From assembly GCA_004376375.1 (NCBI GenBank), contig SOJX01000099.1, forward strand, positions 1-59,701: a stretch of DNA of 59,701 nucleotides, given 5' to 3'. This document shows positions 51,974-59,647 of the stretch, one piece after another. The notes beneath the pieces are model-generated. The model searched no databases, was not told the DNA's origin, and was given only the letters and a program-made list of their open reading frames with translations. Origin of the DNA: Planctomycetota bacterium. Its GTDB lineage: Bacteria; Planctomycetota; E44-bin39. The stretch's first letter is position 1. Every line of letters begins with the position of its first letter. Both the position numbers and the translations under genes were made by a program.

Positions 51974-53533
51974 ATGCTTAAGCCGCAGAAACTTTCTATC
52001 CTGGTTCTTTTTCTCGCCGCGATCGGGCTGTTCTTCTTCACCGCACCGGCCTTTGCGGCCGAGGAAACGCCGGCAGAACCCACTACCGATTCGGAGGGCG
52101 ACGAGGAAAAACCCGAAGAGCCGCTGACGCTTGAATCACTGAAAAAACAACTGGATGAGATGAAAAAGAAACAGGAAGAGATGAAGAAAAATCAGGAGGA
52201 AGACGGCACACAGGCCCCGGACTCGATGTCGATGAAATTTACCGGCTCCGTCCGTACACGGCACGAACGCCGCGAGAACGTTGACTTCACATTCCGCATC
52301 GACGACAGATATGATTTTACACTCCTGCGCTCCCGTCTCGGGATTGACGCAAAGGTCACGGACATGGTCGGCTGCTTCCTCGAGATGGAGGACAGCCGCT
52401 ACTTCGGCCAGCCCATCGACCCGCTATACGCACCGTTGCACGAAGCCGACACGCTCGACCTTTACCAGGGATACGTCAGCCTGCTGATGCCCTGGGGCAA
52501 GAAAGCGTCAAAACAGGACGAAGAAACCGGGTTCTTCATCGGCCGGCAGGAAATCATGCTCGGCGACGAGCGCATGGTCGGTAACTTTGAATGGAGCAAC
52601 GTTGGCCGTACGTTTGACGCCGTAAGGTTCCGCTACAACGGGAAAAAGCATTACTTCGACACCTGGTACGCCACGATGGACGAAAACTTCGACAGGCGCT
52701 CGAACGATACCGAGTTTGCCGGCGCTTACTACAGTTACCGGGGCGCCAAGGACCAGGAAGTTGACTTTTATTTCATGCACAGGCGCGACGGCGACCGGAC
52801 CACCGAAAGCGAATTGACGATCACGTTGAACAGCCTGCCCGGGCCGCCCGTCGTGCCCCCGGACCTCAGCAACCTCATTGTCGAGACCCTCGGCACGCGT
52901 GCGGACGGCCAAGTGAAGGGACAGGGAGTGTCTTTCCTTTACAATGCCGAGCTGATATATCAATGGGGCCACTGGGGCCCCGACAGGATGAAAGCATGGG
53001 CCGTGGCCACAAAACTCGGCCTCTGCATCGATAACGCCACCTGGACGCCCGCATTCTACTTTGTCTACAATAGAGCATCGGGCGACAGCGATCCGTTCGA
53101 CATGATCCACGAAACGGTCCACACGCCGTACCCGACCAACCATAAGCATTACGGCCTGATGGACTTTTTCTCCTGGCGTAACATGCGGCAGATCGGCTTT
53201 GTATTCAGGCTGACCCCGTTCAAAGATAAGAAGTCAAATAAGGAAATGTACTTTGAAGCCGCCTACTACACGTTCCACCTGGACGAATCGATCGACGCGT
53301 GGTACAGTTCGAGCGGCGCCGTCATCGCCAAGGCATTTGTCGGTGAGCCGCACATCAACACCCACGTCGGCGAGGAGCTTGACTTCCTCTTCATGTGGAA
53401 GATGGCCAAGCACTCCCACATCAGCGCAGGCTTCAGCATTTTCTACCCGCGCGACTACGTCCGAAGGTTTGTCCTCGGAGGCCATCCCGACAATTCCATC
53501 TGGGCGTTTGTCGAGTTTCTGGTTAAATTCTAA
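51974..53533 (+). CDS. Outer-membrane beta-barrel, alginate-export type
   Basis: 519 residues from ATG at 51974 (AAGGGG upstream); the longer open frame has no ribosome site. Signal peptide MLKPQKLSILVLFLAAIGLF...AFAA. An acidic region and short coiled coil (LESLKKQLDEMKKKQEEMKK) form a trimerisation or peptidoglycan-facing stalk, then a barrel of about 18 strands starts at SMKFTGSVRTRHERRENVDF. Motifs FFIGRQEIMLGDERMVGN and WSNVGRTFDAVRFRY and the C-terminal Phe match the alginate_exp family (AlgE-like). It probably exports or takes up an anionic polysaccharide or other solute. Monocistronic. Confidence 0.88.
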   Translation: MLKPQKLSILVLFLAAIGLFFFTAPAFAAEETPAEPTTDSEGDEEKPEEPLTLESLKKQLDEMKKKQEEMKKNQEEDGTQAPDSMSMKFTGSVRTRHERRENVDFTFRIDDRYDFTLLRSRLGIDAKVTDMVGCFLEMEDSRYFGQPIDPLYAPLHEADTLDLYQGYVSLLMPWGKKASKQDEETGFFIGRQEIMLGDERMVGNFEWSNVGRTFDAVRFRYNGKKHYFDTWYATMDENFDRRSNDTEFAGAYYSYRGAKDQEVDFYFMHRRDGDRTTESELTITLNSLPGPPVVPPDLSNLIVETLGTRADGQVKGQGVSFLYNAELIYQWGHWGPDRMKAWAVATKLGLCIDNATWTPAFYFVYNRASGDSDPFDMIHETVHTPYPTNHKHYGLMDFFSWRNMRQIGFVFRLTPFKDKKSNKEMYFEAAYYTFHLDESIDAWYSSSGAVIAKAFVGEPHINTHVGEELDFLFMWKMAKHSHISAGFSIFYPRDYVRRFVLGGHPDNSIWAFVEFLVKF

Positions 53534-53535
53534 TC

Positions 53536-53682
53536 CGTAGGGGCAAGAAACACGCGCATGCTTTGCCCTCTTCGGTACGACAGACATTCCTGTCTGTCGT
53601 AATGTGCAGACAGGAATGTCTGCACTACCAATTCAATCAGCTTTGCGCTTTATCGTAGGGGCAAGGCATGCCTTGCCCCTAC
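53536..53682. repeat. Palindrome cluster with gtaggggc and cagacaggaatg elements
   Basis: A decayed gtaggggcaag copy is at about 53538. Hairpin acgacagaca-ttcc-tgtctgtcgt is at 53577-53600, hairpin gtgcagaca-ggaa-tgtctgcac at 53604-53625, and a perfect 28-bp palindrome identical to 24814-24841 at 53655-53682. The two middle hairpins share the same word in opposite orientation. Confidence 0.9.
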
Positions 53683-53693
53683 ATTTAAATAGA

Positions 53694-53734
53694 AACCCGC
53701 CCCGGTTGATTAAGCCGGGGCGGGTTCTTTTTTC
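53694..53734. terminator. Strong bidirectional intrinsic terminator
   Basis: 12-bp stem aacccgccccgg/ccggggcgggtt with a nine-base loop; CTTTTTT on the right and T/A-rich DNA on the left. It lies between convergent genes. Confidence 0.92.
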
Positions 53735-53739
53735 GTTGA

Positions 53740-54684
53740 TTATTTTTTCTTGGAAGGCCTGTTTGAGGGAAGGCTATCCGGATACTTGAAGCTCTCGCCC
53801 ATCTTCCTGTAATTCCAGACGTGCACGCCGAGCGTGGCTTCGGAAACCTCCACTGCAAGCCGGGAAATAACCCAGGTATTACCGCCGGGGACAACAGGTA
53901 CAAGCATCCGCGGGCTGAACTTCTTCGCAAATTCCACCAGACCTTTGCGCCCGGCCTGCCCTTTGCGGGAGTTGAACGCGTGACAGGCGATATTAATCTC
54001 CCCGTCACCCGGAATCGCGGAAGCGGCTGCCTTGCTCAGTCCGCCGTACTCGCCCGAGTAATAAATCTTAAGCCTGTCAACGCTGACGAGAAAGGCGACG
54101 CTGTCCCTCGGCATTCGACTTTTGACGCGCGGCTCCTGCCGCCCGACTCTCGACACCGGGACCACGTCAACCTTTATTCCCCGAAAGCTCAGTTTTTTAC
54201 CCGGCATTGCCTTGTATATTCCCTTCCCCTTAAAACGCGCATCACGTTCGGCAACGCCCGGGCCGATAACGAACTTCACCTTTTTCGCCCGCTTCCTCCA
54301 GGCCATGATTTCGGGAGAAAACCTGTCGCTTGCAGCCGAGGTGATAAAGACGGTCACGTTTGAACCGCGGTACTGGTCGATATCGACAAACCCGTTGATG
54401 AAAGTTTTCTGGCGGCGGGTCTTGAATTCCACGGGGTCGAAGACCAGCACGTGGTTTTCGGTCTCGACAACGATGCAACGCTGCCGCACGTATATGACCT
54501 GCGCCTTTGGCTCTTCTTCAGGGTCCACTTCCGCCCGATCCTTTGTGGATGAAGTCGCACGCTTCGTTCCGCCGGACGCCGTTCCTGAGACGTTATTTCC
54601 AGGCTTAGCCGGGCCGGAGCTGCAGCCGTAAAGCGCAACCGCGGCCAGCACAAATCCAAGGAGAACGATAATTCCATATTTCAT
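53740..54684 (-). CDS. Degenerate metallo-beta-lactamase-fold lipoprotein
   Basis: 314 residues from ATG at 54684 (GGGAG upstream; the in-frame GTG at 54702 precedes that site). Lipobox ALYGC at residue 21, then a Ser/Thr/Gly linker. The domain follows the UlaG/MBL family order (QRCIVVETENHVLVFDPVEF; KVKFVIGPGVAERDARFKGK; DSVAFLVSVDRLKIYYSGEY), but the metal motif expected after the third strand (THxHxDHxSPE) reads ITSAASDRFSPE. The histidines are lost and the SPE tail is retained. It is therefore probably a non-catalytic binding protein in the periplasm. The final segment is basic and disordered. Confidence 0.72.
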   Translation of the reverse strand: MKYGIIVLLGFVLAAVALYGCSSGPAKPGNNVSGTASGGTKRATSSTKDRAEVDPEEEPKAQVIYVRQRCIVVETENHVLVFDPVEFKTRRQKTFINGFVDIDQYRGSNVTVFITSAASDRFSPEIMAWRKRAKKVKFVIGPGVAERDARFKGKGIYKAMPGKKLSFRGIKVDVVPVSRVGRQEPRVKSRMPRDSVAFLVSVDRLKIYYSGEYGGLSKAAASAIPGDGEINIACHAFNSRKGQAGRKGLVEFAKKFSPRMLVPVVPGGNTWVISRLAVEVSEATLGVHVWNYRKMGESFKYPDSLPSNRPSKKK

Positions 54685-54783
54685 GTCAGAACTCCCAAAC
54701 ACAAGTATGCATCATATCATGCATAGGAAGCAAGGTCAAGCATCTCACCGCCTTTCATGTATCAAGATTTTTGAAAAAAAGGC

Positions 54784-54812
54784 TCGAAAACCAAAAGAGC
54801 CACGAGTATAAT
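54784..54812 (+). promoter_or_regulatory. Probable sigma-70 promoter
   Basis: TCGAAA (54784-54789), 17-bp spacer, TATAAT (54807-54812), 35 bases before the ATG at 54848. The -35 box is weak. Confidence 0.55.
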
Positions 54813-54847
54813 ACGCCGACTTTCATGGACCAAAGGGGAGTCGCTTC

Positions 54848-55654
54848 ATGCCCCCGCGCACGCTTTACCTGGTACAGAGTGAACACCATCACTGCGGCGT
54901 CACGCCCGTAACAATTCGTACACACCGCCTGGAAACCCTGCTGGATACGCGGCTCACACTTATCCGCATTATCGGGCACACCGCACCGAGACTGGGATAT
55001 TTTCACGATTCACTCATCGAAAAAGACCTCCCCCGATGGGAAAACATACTCCGGTTCGGCGTCGACATCGGCGACATACCGAAAGCAGAACTCCCCAACC
55101 TCGCCGAGCAGCTCAGGCGCGGATGCAACTCCCGGGAAGCATACCACCGCCTTGCCATGGATCGATACCTGACCGGGAATTATCCCGATTACGATATGAC
55201 TCTCACAATTGCGACCCTGTCCTCGCTTCAATCCGCCGGGACCGATATTGTTTTCAAGCCGACCGAAAAATTCCATGCCATCAGAGACCAGTCGGAATTC
55301 CGCAAGCTCCTTACCCAGGACGCGCGGGACAACGTCAGAAAAGCACCGACCCGGGTCGAACGCGCAAAAGCGCTTTTCCGCGAAATCATCGAGGTCAGGA
55401 GCGCGTTCATAATCGATAATATTATCGAGTACGCCGAAGATACGAACATCGCATTCCTCGGGATCGACCACATCCTTATGGACCTGGATACAATTCCAAA
55501 TATGAAAATCTACCGCGTGCTTATCGAGATGGTCCCGAACGGCGAGGACATCATCCTCAGGGGCGAGCTTCCGGAGCGCCTGAGCAAAAAGATTCCCTCC
55601 AAAACCGACGGCGGCCGCCAAATCGACAACGCCATAGCGTACCAGCCGGGATAG
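54848..55654 (+). CDS. Cytoplasmic protein, unknown
   Basis: 268 residues, AAAGGGGAG upstream. No signal peptide. The N-terminal third has YLVQSEHHHCGVTPVTIRTH and LETLLDTRLTLIRIIGHTAP, with a His cluster that could bind metal. The middle has YDMTLTIATLSSLQSAGTDI, and the C-terminal part has FIIDNIIEYAEDTNIAFLGI, ending YRVLIEMVPNGEDIILRGEL. It looks alpha/beta. I recognise no family. It has its own TATAAT promoter and stands alone. Confidence 0.7.
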   Translation: MPPRTLYLVQSEHHHCGVTPVTIRTHRLETLLDTRLTLIRIIGHTAPRLGYFHDSLIEKDLPRWENILRFGVDIGDIPKAELPNLAEQLRRGCNSREAYHRLAMDRYLTGNYPDYDMTLTIATLSSLQSAGTDIVFKPTEKFHAIRDQSEFRKLLTQDARDNVRKAPTRVERAKALFREIIEVRSAFIIDNIIEYAEDTNIAFLGIDHILMDLDTIPNMKIYRVLIEMVPNGEDIILRGELPERLSKKIPSKTDGGRQIDNAIAYQPG

Positions 55655-55775
55655 CGTCAAGCGTCAAGTTAATTGCGGATTGCGGATTTCGGATTGCGGA
55701 TTTTTCTAAATCCGAAATCTGCAATCTGAATGACGTTCGACGTTTGACGTTTGACGTTTGACGCTTACGACGCTT
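55655..55775. repeat. Nested inverted repeat arrays: gtcaagc outside, gcggattg inside
   Basis: Order: gcgtcaagcgtcaag (55656-55670), gcggattgcggattt array (55674-55704), its complement aatccgaaatctgcaatctg (55710-55730), then gacgtttgacgtttgacg (55734-55775), the complement of the outermost word. The two word families are nested like brackets. Confidence 0.92.
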
Positions 55776-55835
55776 ACCTTGACAATCTCACGATTTAATA
55801 CTATCCTTATTCAGGACTCTTTAAAAGGGGAAAGT

Positions 55836-57830
55836 GTGTATTCCAGGCACCTTATTTTCTTTATCATTCTTCTTGCGCTGATTTTTGCATCGCTCAGCTG
55901 CAATACCCGCGGCCTGAAAATAAAGCCCTACAAGACGCCGCGGGTACTTGCGATCACGCCGGACTCGCCGGCATCCAGCCCGATATCCATTCGCTATAAC
56001 CTTCTCGACGTGGGGTTTCGTTCCTGCTCGATTATGGGAGAATTCTCCTCTGACAGGGGAGCGAGCTGGAGCCCCTGCACCCCGGTTTCATCCGCCGATA
56101 TCAGCAACATCCCAAGCGCTTCCCATCCCGGCATGAACCATACTTTCCAATGGGACGCGACCGCCGACCAGTTTACCGCAGGCGGACAGAACGTGATTGT
56201 CCGCCTCTCCCCCACCGCCGACGGCGACGCCGGAACGCCCGGCAAAACCAAAGAATTCACAGCAATCGGCTACTGGACGGGAACCGGTACCGGTACGGGT
56301 ACAGGCACCGGCACAGGAACCGGCACGGGAACAGGAACCGGTACGGGAACCGGAACAGGCACCGGCACGGGAACAGGCACTGGAACCGGAACCGGCACGG
56401 GAACAGGTACCAGCACATTGCCCCCAAGCTCGCTTGTCTGGGCGAAAGGCGCAGGCGGCACAGGAAATGATTACGGCCGCGGCATAGCCGCACTTATCGA
56501 CGGCTCAGCGATTGTGACGGGGTCTTTCCGGGGCATCGCAACCTTCGGCGCGGGAGAGGGAAACGAGACATTTCTTTCCTCGGTCGGAATGGATGATATT
56601 TTCATTGCAAGATACAACCCCGACGGCACGCTCGCCTGGGCGAAAAGCACAGGCGGCGGAAGCGGTGATGGAGGCAAGGGCATATCCGCGCTTTCCGATG
56701 GCTCGGCGATTGTGACGGGGTATTTCGTCGGCACAGTCACCTTCGGCAACGCGAGCGAGGGAAACGAGACAGTCCTTTCCTCGGCTGGAGTCGCTGATAT
56801 TTTCATTGCAAAATACAATCCGGACGGTACTCTCGCTTGGGCGAAACGCTCGGGCGGCGGAAGCCCTGATGTCGGCTACGCCATATCCGCCATTCCCGAC
56901 GGCTCGGCGCTTTTGACGGGGCTTTTCCAGGGCACCGCCACCTTCGGCGCAGGAGATGGAAACGAGACAGTTCTTTTCACGGAGGCCGGAGACTATAATA
57001 TTTTCATTGCAAAATACAACCCGAATGGCACGCTCGCATGGGCCAAAAGTGCTGGCGGCGCAAGCGGCAATGATTACGGTTATGGCATATCCGCTCTTCC
57101 CGACGGCTCGGCGATTGTGACCGGTAGTTTCGCGGACTCTGCCACCTTCGGCAACGCGAGCGAGGGAGGAAACGAGAAAGTCCTTACCTCGGCCGGAGGC
57201 GGAGACATTTTCATCGCAAAATACAACCCGAACGGCACGCTCGCATGGGTGAAAAGCACAGGCAGCGTTAATCGTGATGAGGGATTGGGCATATCCGTGC
57301 TTTCCGACGGCTCGGCGATTGTGACGGGGTATTACCAAAGCAACGTCACCTTCGGCGCGAGTGAAGGAAACGAGACAGTCCTTACCTCGGCCGGAATGCT
57401 TGATATTTTCATTGCAAAGTACAACCCCGACGGCACTCTCGCTTGGGCCAAAAGTGCGGGCGGCGGTAATTGGGATGAGGGCCACGGCATATCCACTCTT
57501 CCCGATGGCTCGGCACTGGTTACGGGCTATTTCCGGTGGTCCGCCACCTTCGGAAACGCGAGCGAAGGAAACGAGACTGTTCTTATCACCCCCGGATTCG
57601 AGGATATTTTCATAGCAAAATACAACCCTGACGGCACTCTCGCCTGGGCGAAAAGAGCCGGCGGCGTCGACTATGATTCCGGCTACGGCATATCCGCGCT
57701 TTCCGACGGCTCGGCAATTGTGACGGGATATTTCCAGAACACCGCCATCTTCGGCGCAGGTGAGCCAAACGAGACTGACCTGATTTCATTCGGCAACTCC
57801 GACATCTTCATCGCGAAGTTTAATCCGTAA
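55836..57830 (+). CDS. Surface lipoprotein: Ig-like domain, Gly-Thr linker, seven-bladed beta-propeller
   Basis: 664 residues from GTG at 55836, set by AAAAGGGG and by the signal MYSRHLIFFIILLALIFASL with lipobox SLSC. An N-terminal beta-domain (about 30-145) is homologous to that of 49510. A linker of about 23 Gly-Thr units follows, then seven repeats of 50-58 residues, each with GIsaLpDGSaiVTGyF, ATFG, GNETVL and DIFIAKYNPDGTLAWAK (SBBP type), the last blade split between start and end. This should fold as a closed propeller for binding, not catalysis. Repeats are highly similar at DNA level, so recent blade duplication or gene conversion is likely. Confidence 0.88.
   Translation: MYSRHLIFFIILLALIFASLSCNTRGLKIKPYKTPRVLAITPDSPASSPISIRYNLLDVGFRSCSIMGEFSSDRGASWSPCTPVSSADISNIPSASHPGMNHTFQWDATADQFTAGGQNVIVRLSPTADGDAGTPGKTKEFTAIGYWTGTGTGTGTGTGTGTGTGTGTGTGTGTGTGTGTGTGTGTGTGTGTSTLPPSSLVWAKGAGGTGNDYGRGIAALIDGSAIVTGSFRGIATFGAGEGNETFLSSVGMDDIFIARYNPDGTLAWAKSTGGGSGDGGKGISALSDGSAIVTGYFVGTVTFGNASEGNETVLSSAGVADIFIAKYNPDGTLAWAKRSGGGSPDVGYAISAIPDGSALLTGLFQGTATFGAGDGNETVLFTEAGDYNIFIAKYNPNGTLAWAKSAGGASGNDYGYGISALPDGSAIVTGSFADSATFGNASEGGNEKVLTSAGGGDIFIAKYNPNGTLAWVKSTGSVNRDEGLGISVLSDGSAIVTGYYQSNVTFGASEGNETVLTSAGMLDIFIAKYNPDGTLAWAKSAGGGNWDEGHGISTLPDGSALVTGYFRWSATFGNASEGNETVLITPGFEDIFIAKYNPDGTLAWAKRAGGVDYDSGYGISALSDGSAIVTGYFQNTAIFGAGEPNETDLISFGNSDIFIAKFNP
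56279..56413 (+). repeat. In-frame Gly-Thr hexamer repeat (about 23 units)
   Basis: The longest of the four Gly-Thr linkers in the window, again with fully mixed synonymous codons. Confidence 0.92.
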
Positions 57831-57837
57831 TAATTGT

Positions 57838-57890
57838 GTCGAGCGTCATATATTTAATTTTTTTTTAACACTCGCCGCATGACGCTTGAC
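57838..57890. repeat. Inverted gtcaagcgtcat word after the propeller gene
   Basis: gtcgagcgtcat (57838-57849) and atgacgcttgac (57879-57890) are complementary over 11 of 12 bases around a T-rich centre. It is the same word as at 55656 and 55734. Confidence 0.85.
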
Positions 57891-57918
57891 ACTTCCCCGA
57901 ATTTGTTCCAAATTTCAC

Positions 57919-57947
57919 TTGAAGCATTCACCACACAAGCGCATAAT
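57919..57947 (+). promoter_or_regulatory. Probable folD promoter
   Basis: TTGAAG (57919-57924), 17-bp spacer, CATAAT (57942-57947). A second candidate is TTGACA at 57957-57962 with GATAAA 18 bases on. Confidence 0.55.
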
Positions 57948-58024
57948 AGTTCTCCTTTGACAATCAAGGCAATTTTTACGGATAAACCCGTTTAAACCGC
58001 TTCTCCACGCGGAAGGAGGACATC

Positions 58025-59032
58025 GTGCCAGCACAGGTTATCGACGGAAATGCAATTTCGGGAAAAATGATCGAAGACCTCACGGCCGAGTGCGCCGTAC
58101 TCGCAAAAGACGGCAAACAGCCGCACCTCGTTGCCGTACAGTGCGGCGACCCGCCGGCAAGCCGTACCTACGTCAACAGCCAGATAAAACAGTGCGAAGC
58201 GGTCGGGCTCAAGTACACGCTCGACCAGCTTGCCGAGGACGCGAGCGAGGGCATTATCACTGAAAAAATTCAGGAACTTAACAACGACCCCGGCGTCCAC
58301 AGCATTATCCTTCAGATGCCGCTCCCGCCCGGCGTCGATGCGAAGCCGATCCAGGCAGCCATCGCGCCGCACAAGGACCCGGAAGGCATGAACCCGGTCA
58401 ACTTCGGCGGTCTTATTTACGGCAAGACGATGCCCGGGCCCTGCACGGCCGTGAGCGCGGTCGAGCTTCTGAAGTCCACCGGCGTCAAGATCGAGGGCGT
58501 GCCGACCGTCGTTATCGGCCATTCGGAAATCGTCGGCAAGCCGGTCGTAAATATTCTTCTCGGCATGAACGCGTCCGTGACCTGCTGCCACATCTTCACC
58601 GACCCGGCATACCTCAAGGCGCGGGTGAAAGAGGCCGACATCCTCTTCATCGCCACCGGCAAGCGGCAGTACGGGTGGTCGCAGCACGCCAAGGCCTACA
58701 AAGCGTGGTACGCCGATCCCGACAACAACCCGAAGCCCGACATGGCGAAGCTGCACGAAGACATGTCGCCGCTCGTTACCGCCGACATGATTAAGCCGGG
58801 CGCCGCCGTTATAGACATCGCCACGAACCGCATCCCGAAAAGCTTCGGCGACGACGACCGCGCCGAGCCGAACAAGAAGGGCAACGTGAAGATAGTAACC
58901 CGCGGCGACGCCGACTACAAGGCATGCTCCGAGGTCGCCGGCTACATCACGCCGGTTCCCGGGGGCGTCGGTCCGATGACGACTGCGATACTTCTCCGCA
59001 ACTGCGTCGAGCTGGCGAAAGCGTCGTTCTAG
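58025..59032 (+). CDS. folD: FolD-type methylenetetrahydrofolate dehydrogenase/cyclohydrolase with altered active site
   Basis: 335 residues from GTG at 58025 behind GGAAGGAGGA. Typical blocks: VIDGNAISGKMI, GDPPASRTYV, LQMPLPPG, PCTAVSAVELL, VIGHSEIVGKP and PVPGGVGPMTTAIL. Bacterial FolD is usually about 285 residues; the extra length is an insert of about 35 residues after IATGK (214-248). Tyr49 and Gln97 of the catalytic site are kept, but the lysine equivalent to E. coli Lys54 is Gln53 and the aspartate equivalent to Asp121 is Glu120. From what is known of Lys-to-Gln variants, dehydrogenase activity could remain while cyclohydrolase activity is lost. Part of one-carbon metabolism in the cytoplasm. 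Confidence 0.9.
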   Translation: MPAQVIDGNAISGKMIEDLTAECAVLAKDGKQPHLVAVQCGDPPASRTYVNSQIKQCEAVGLKYTLDQLAEDASEGIITEKIQELNNDPGVHSIILQMPLPPGVDAKPIQAAIAPHKDPEGMNPVNFGGLIYGKTMPGPCTAVSAVELLKSTGVKIEGVPTVVIGHSEIVGKPVVNILLGMNASVTCCHIFTDPAYLKARVKEADILFIATGKRQYGWSQHAKAYKAWYADPDNNPKPDMAKLHEDMSPLVTADMIKPGAAVIDIATNRIPKSFGDDDRAEPNKKGNVKIVTRGDADYKACSEVAGYITPVPGGVGPMTTAILLRNCVELAKASF

Positions 59033-59070
59033 CAGAATGAAAAGATTCAAAGCAGAATCTGGTATTAGCG

Positions 59071-59142
59071 AAGGGCGGGCCGCCGGGCCGCCCTTTGTCA
59101 AATACTCCGATTCCGATAAGCGGACTTACACGTCCGTCTTTT
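59071..59142 (+). terminator. Tandem hairpins ending the folD transcript
   Basis: First stem aagggcgg/ccgccctt (59071-59095) followed by TTTG; second stem cggac/gtccg (59121-59136) followed by TCTTTT. Confidence 0.7.
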
Positions 59143-59156
59143 GAACAAAAATGGCG

Positions 59157-59184
59157 TTGACAATTCATAAAAATCTGGTATCTT
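59157..59184 (+). promoter_or_regulatory. Sigma-70 promoter of the RRM gene
   Basis: TTGACA (59157-59162), 16-bp spacer, TATCTT (59179-59184). Transcription would start near 59191, giving a leader of about 150 bases. Confidence 0.75.
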
Positions 59185-59193
59185 TATTAGCAT

Positions 59194-59216
59194 ATTATGC
59201 GGGTACCCCGCATAAT
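59194..59216 (+). promoter_or_regulatory. Hairpin at the 5' end of the RRM leader
   Basis: 10-bp perfect stem attatgcggg/cccgcataat with a TAC loop, placed within a few bases of the predicted transcript start, where it could stabilise the mRNA. The remaining leader up to 59341 has no frame. Confidence 0.6.
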
Positions 59217-59341
59217 CGTGAAGAGGCAGCGCAGCGTTTTTTTGGTTGGTCCATAATCAGGACCGTGTTGATTTGGCGGGCTGCGTTTTGACTCATTTAC
59301 TCAAAAAGCCAGGTCAACAGCAGAAATGAAAGTGGAGAGAC

Positions 59342-59647
59342 ATGAAGAAACTGTACGTTGGGAATCTGTCGTACGATACGACGGAGGACGCCCTCAGGGG
59401 AATTTTCGAACAGCACGGTGAGGTGGTTTCGGTGGCAATCATCACCGACCGCGAAACCGGGCGCTCAAAGGGCTTCGGCTTCATCGAGATGTCCGAAGAC
59501 GACGCGGCCCAGGCCGCAATGGACGCGCTCGACGGATCGGAAATCGACGGCCGCAACTTAAAGGTCAACGAGGCACGTCCGAGAGAAGATCGCCGCGGTG
59601 GCGGCGGCAGACGCGGTGGAGGAGGAGGTGGCGGCCGCCGCTGGTAA
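59342..59647 (+). CDS. Glycine-rich RRM RNA-binding protein
   Basis: 101 residues. One complete RRM (about 3-80) with RNP2 LYVGNLSY and RNP1 SKGFGFIEM, followed by a tail of Arg and Gly (RRGGGGRRGGGGGGGRRW). This is the Rbp type known from cyanobacteria and Planctomycetota, often cold-induced and acting as an RNA chaperone. GTGGAGAG lies before the ATG. The leader of about 150 bases with a 5' hairpin recalls cold-shock leaders, so temperature control is plausible but not shown. Confidence 0.95.
   Translation: MKKLYVGNLSYDTTEDALRGIFEQHGEVVSVAIITDRETGRSKGFGFIEMSEDDAAQAAMDALDGSEIDGRNLKVNEARPREDRRGGGGRRGGGGGGGRRW

Noticed and set aside
57992..59101. 369-codon open frame on the minus strand
   Set aside because: It is exactly antisense to folD; composition is shadow-like and no ribosome site is present.
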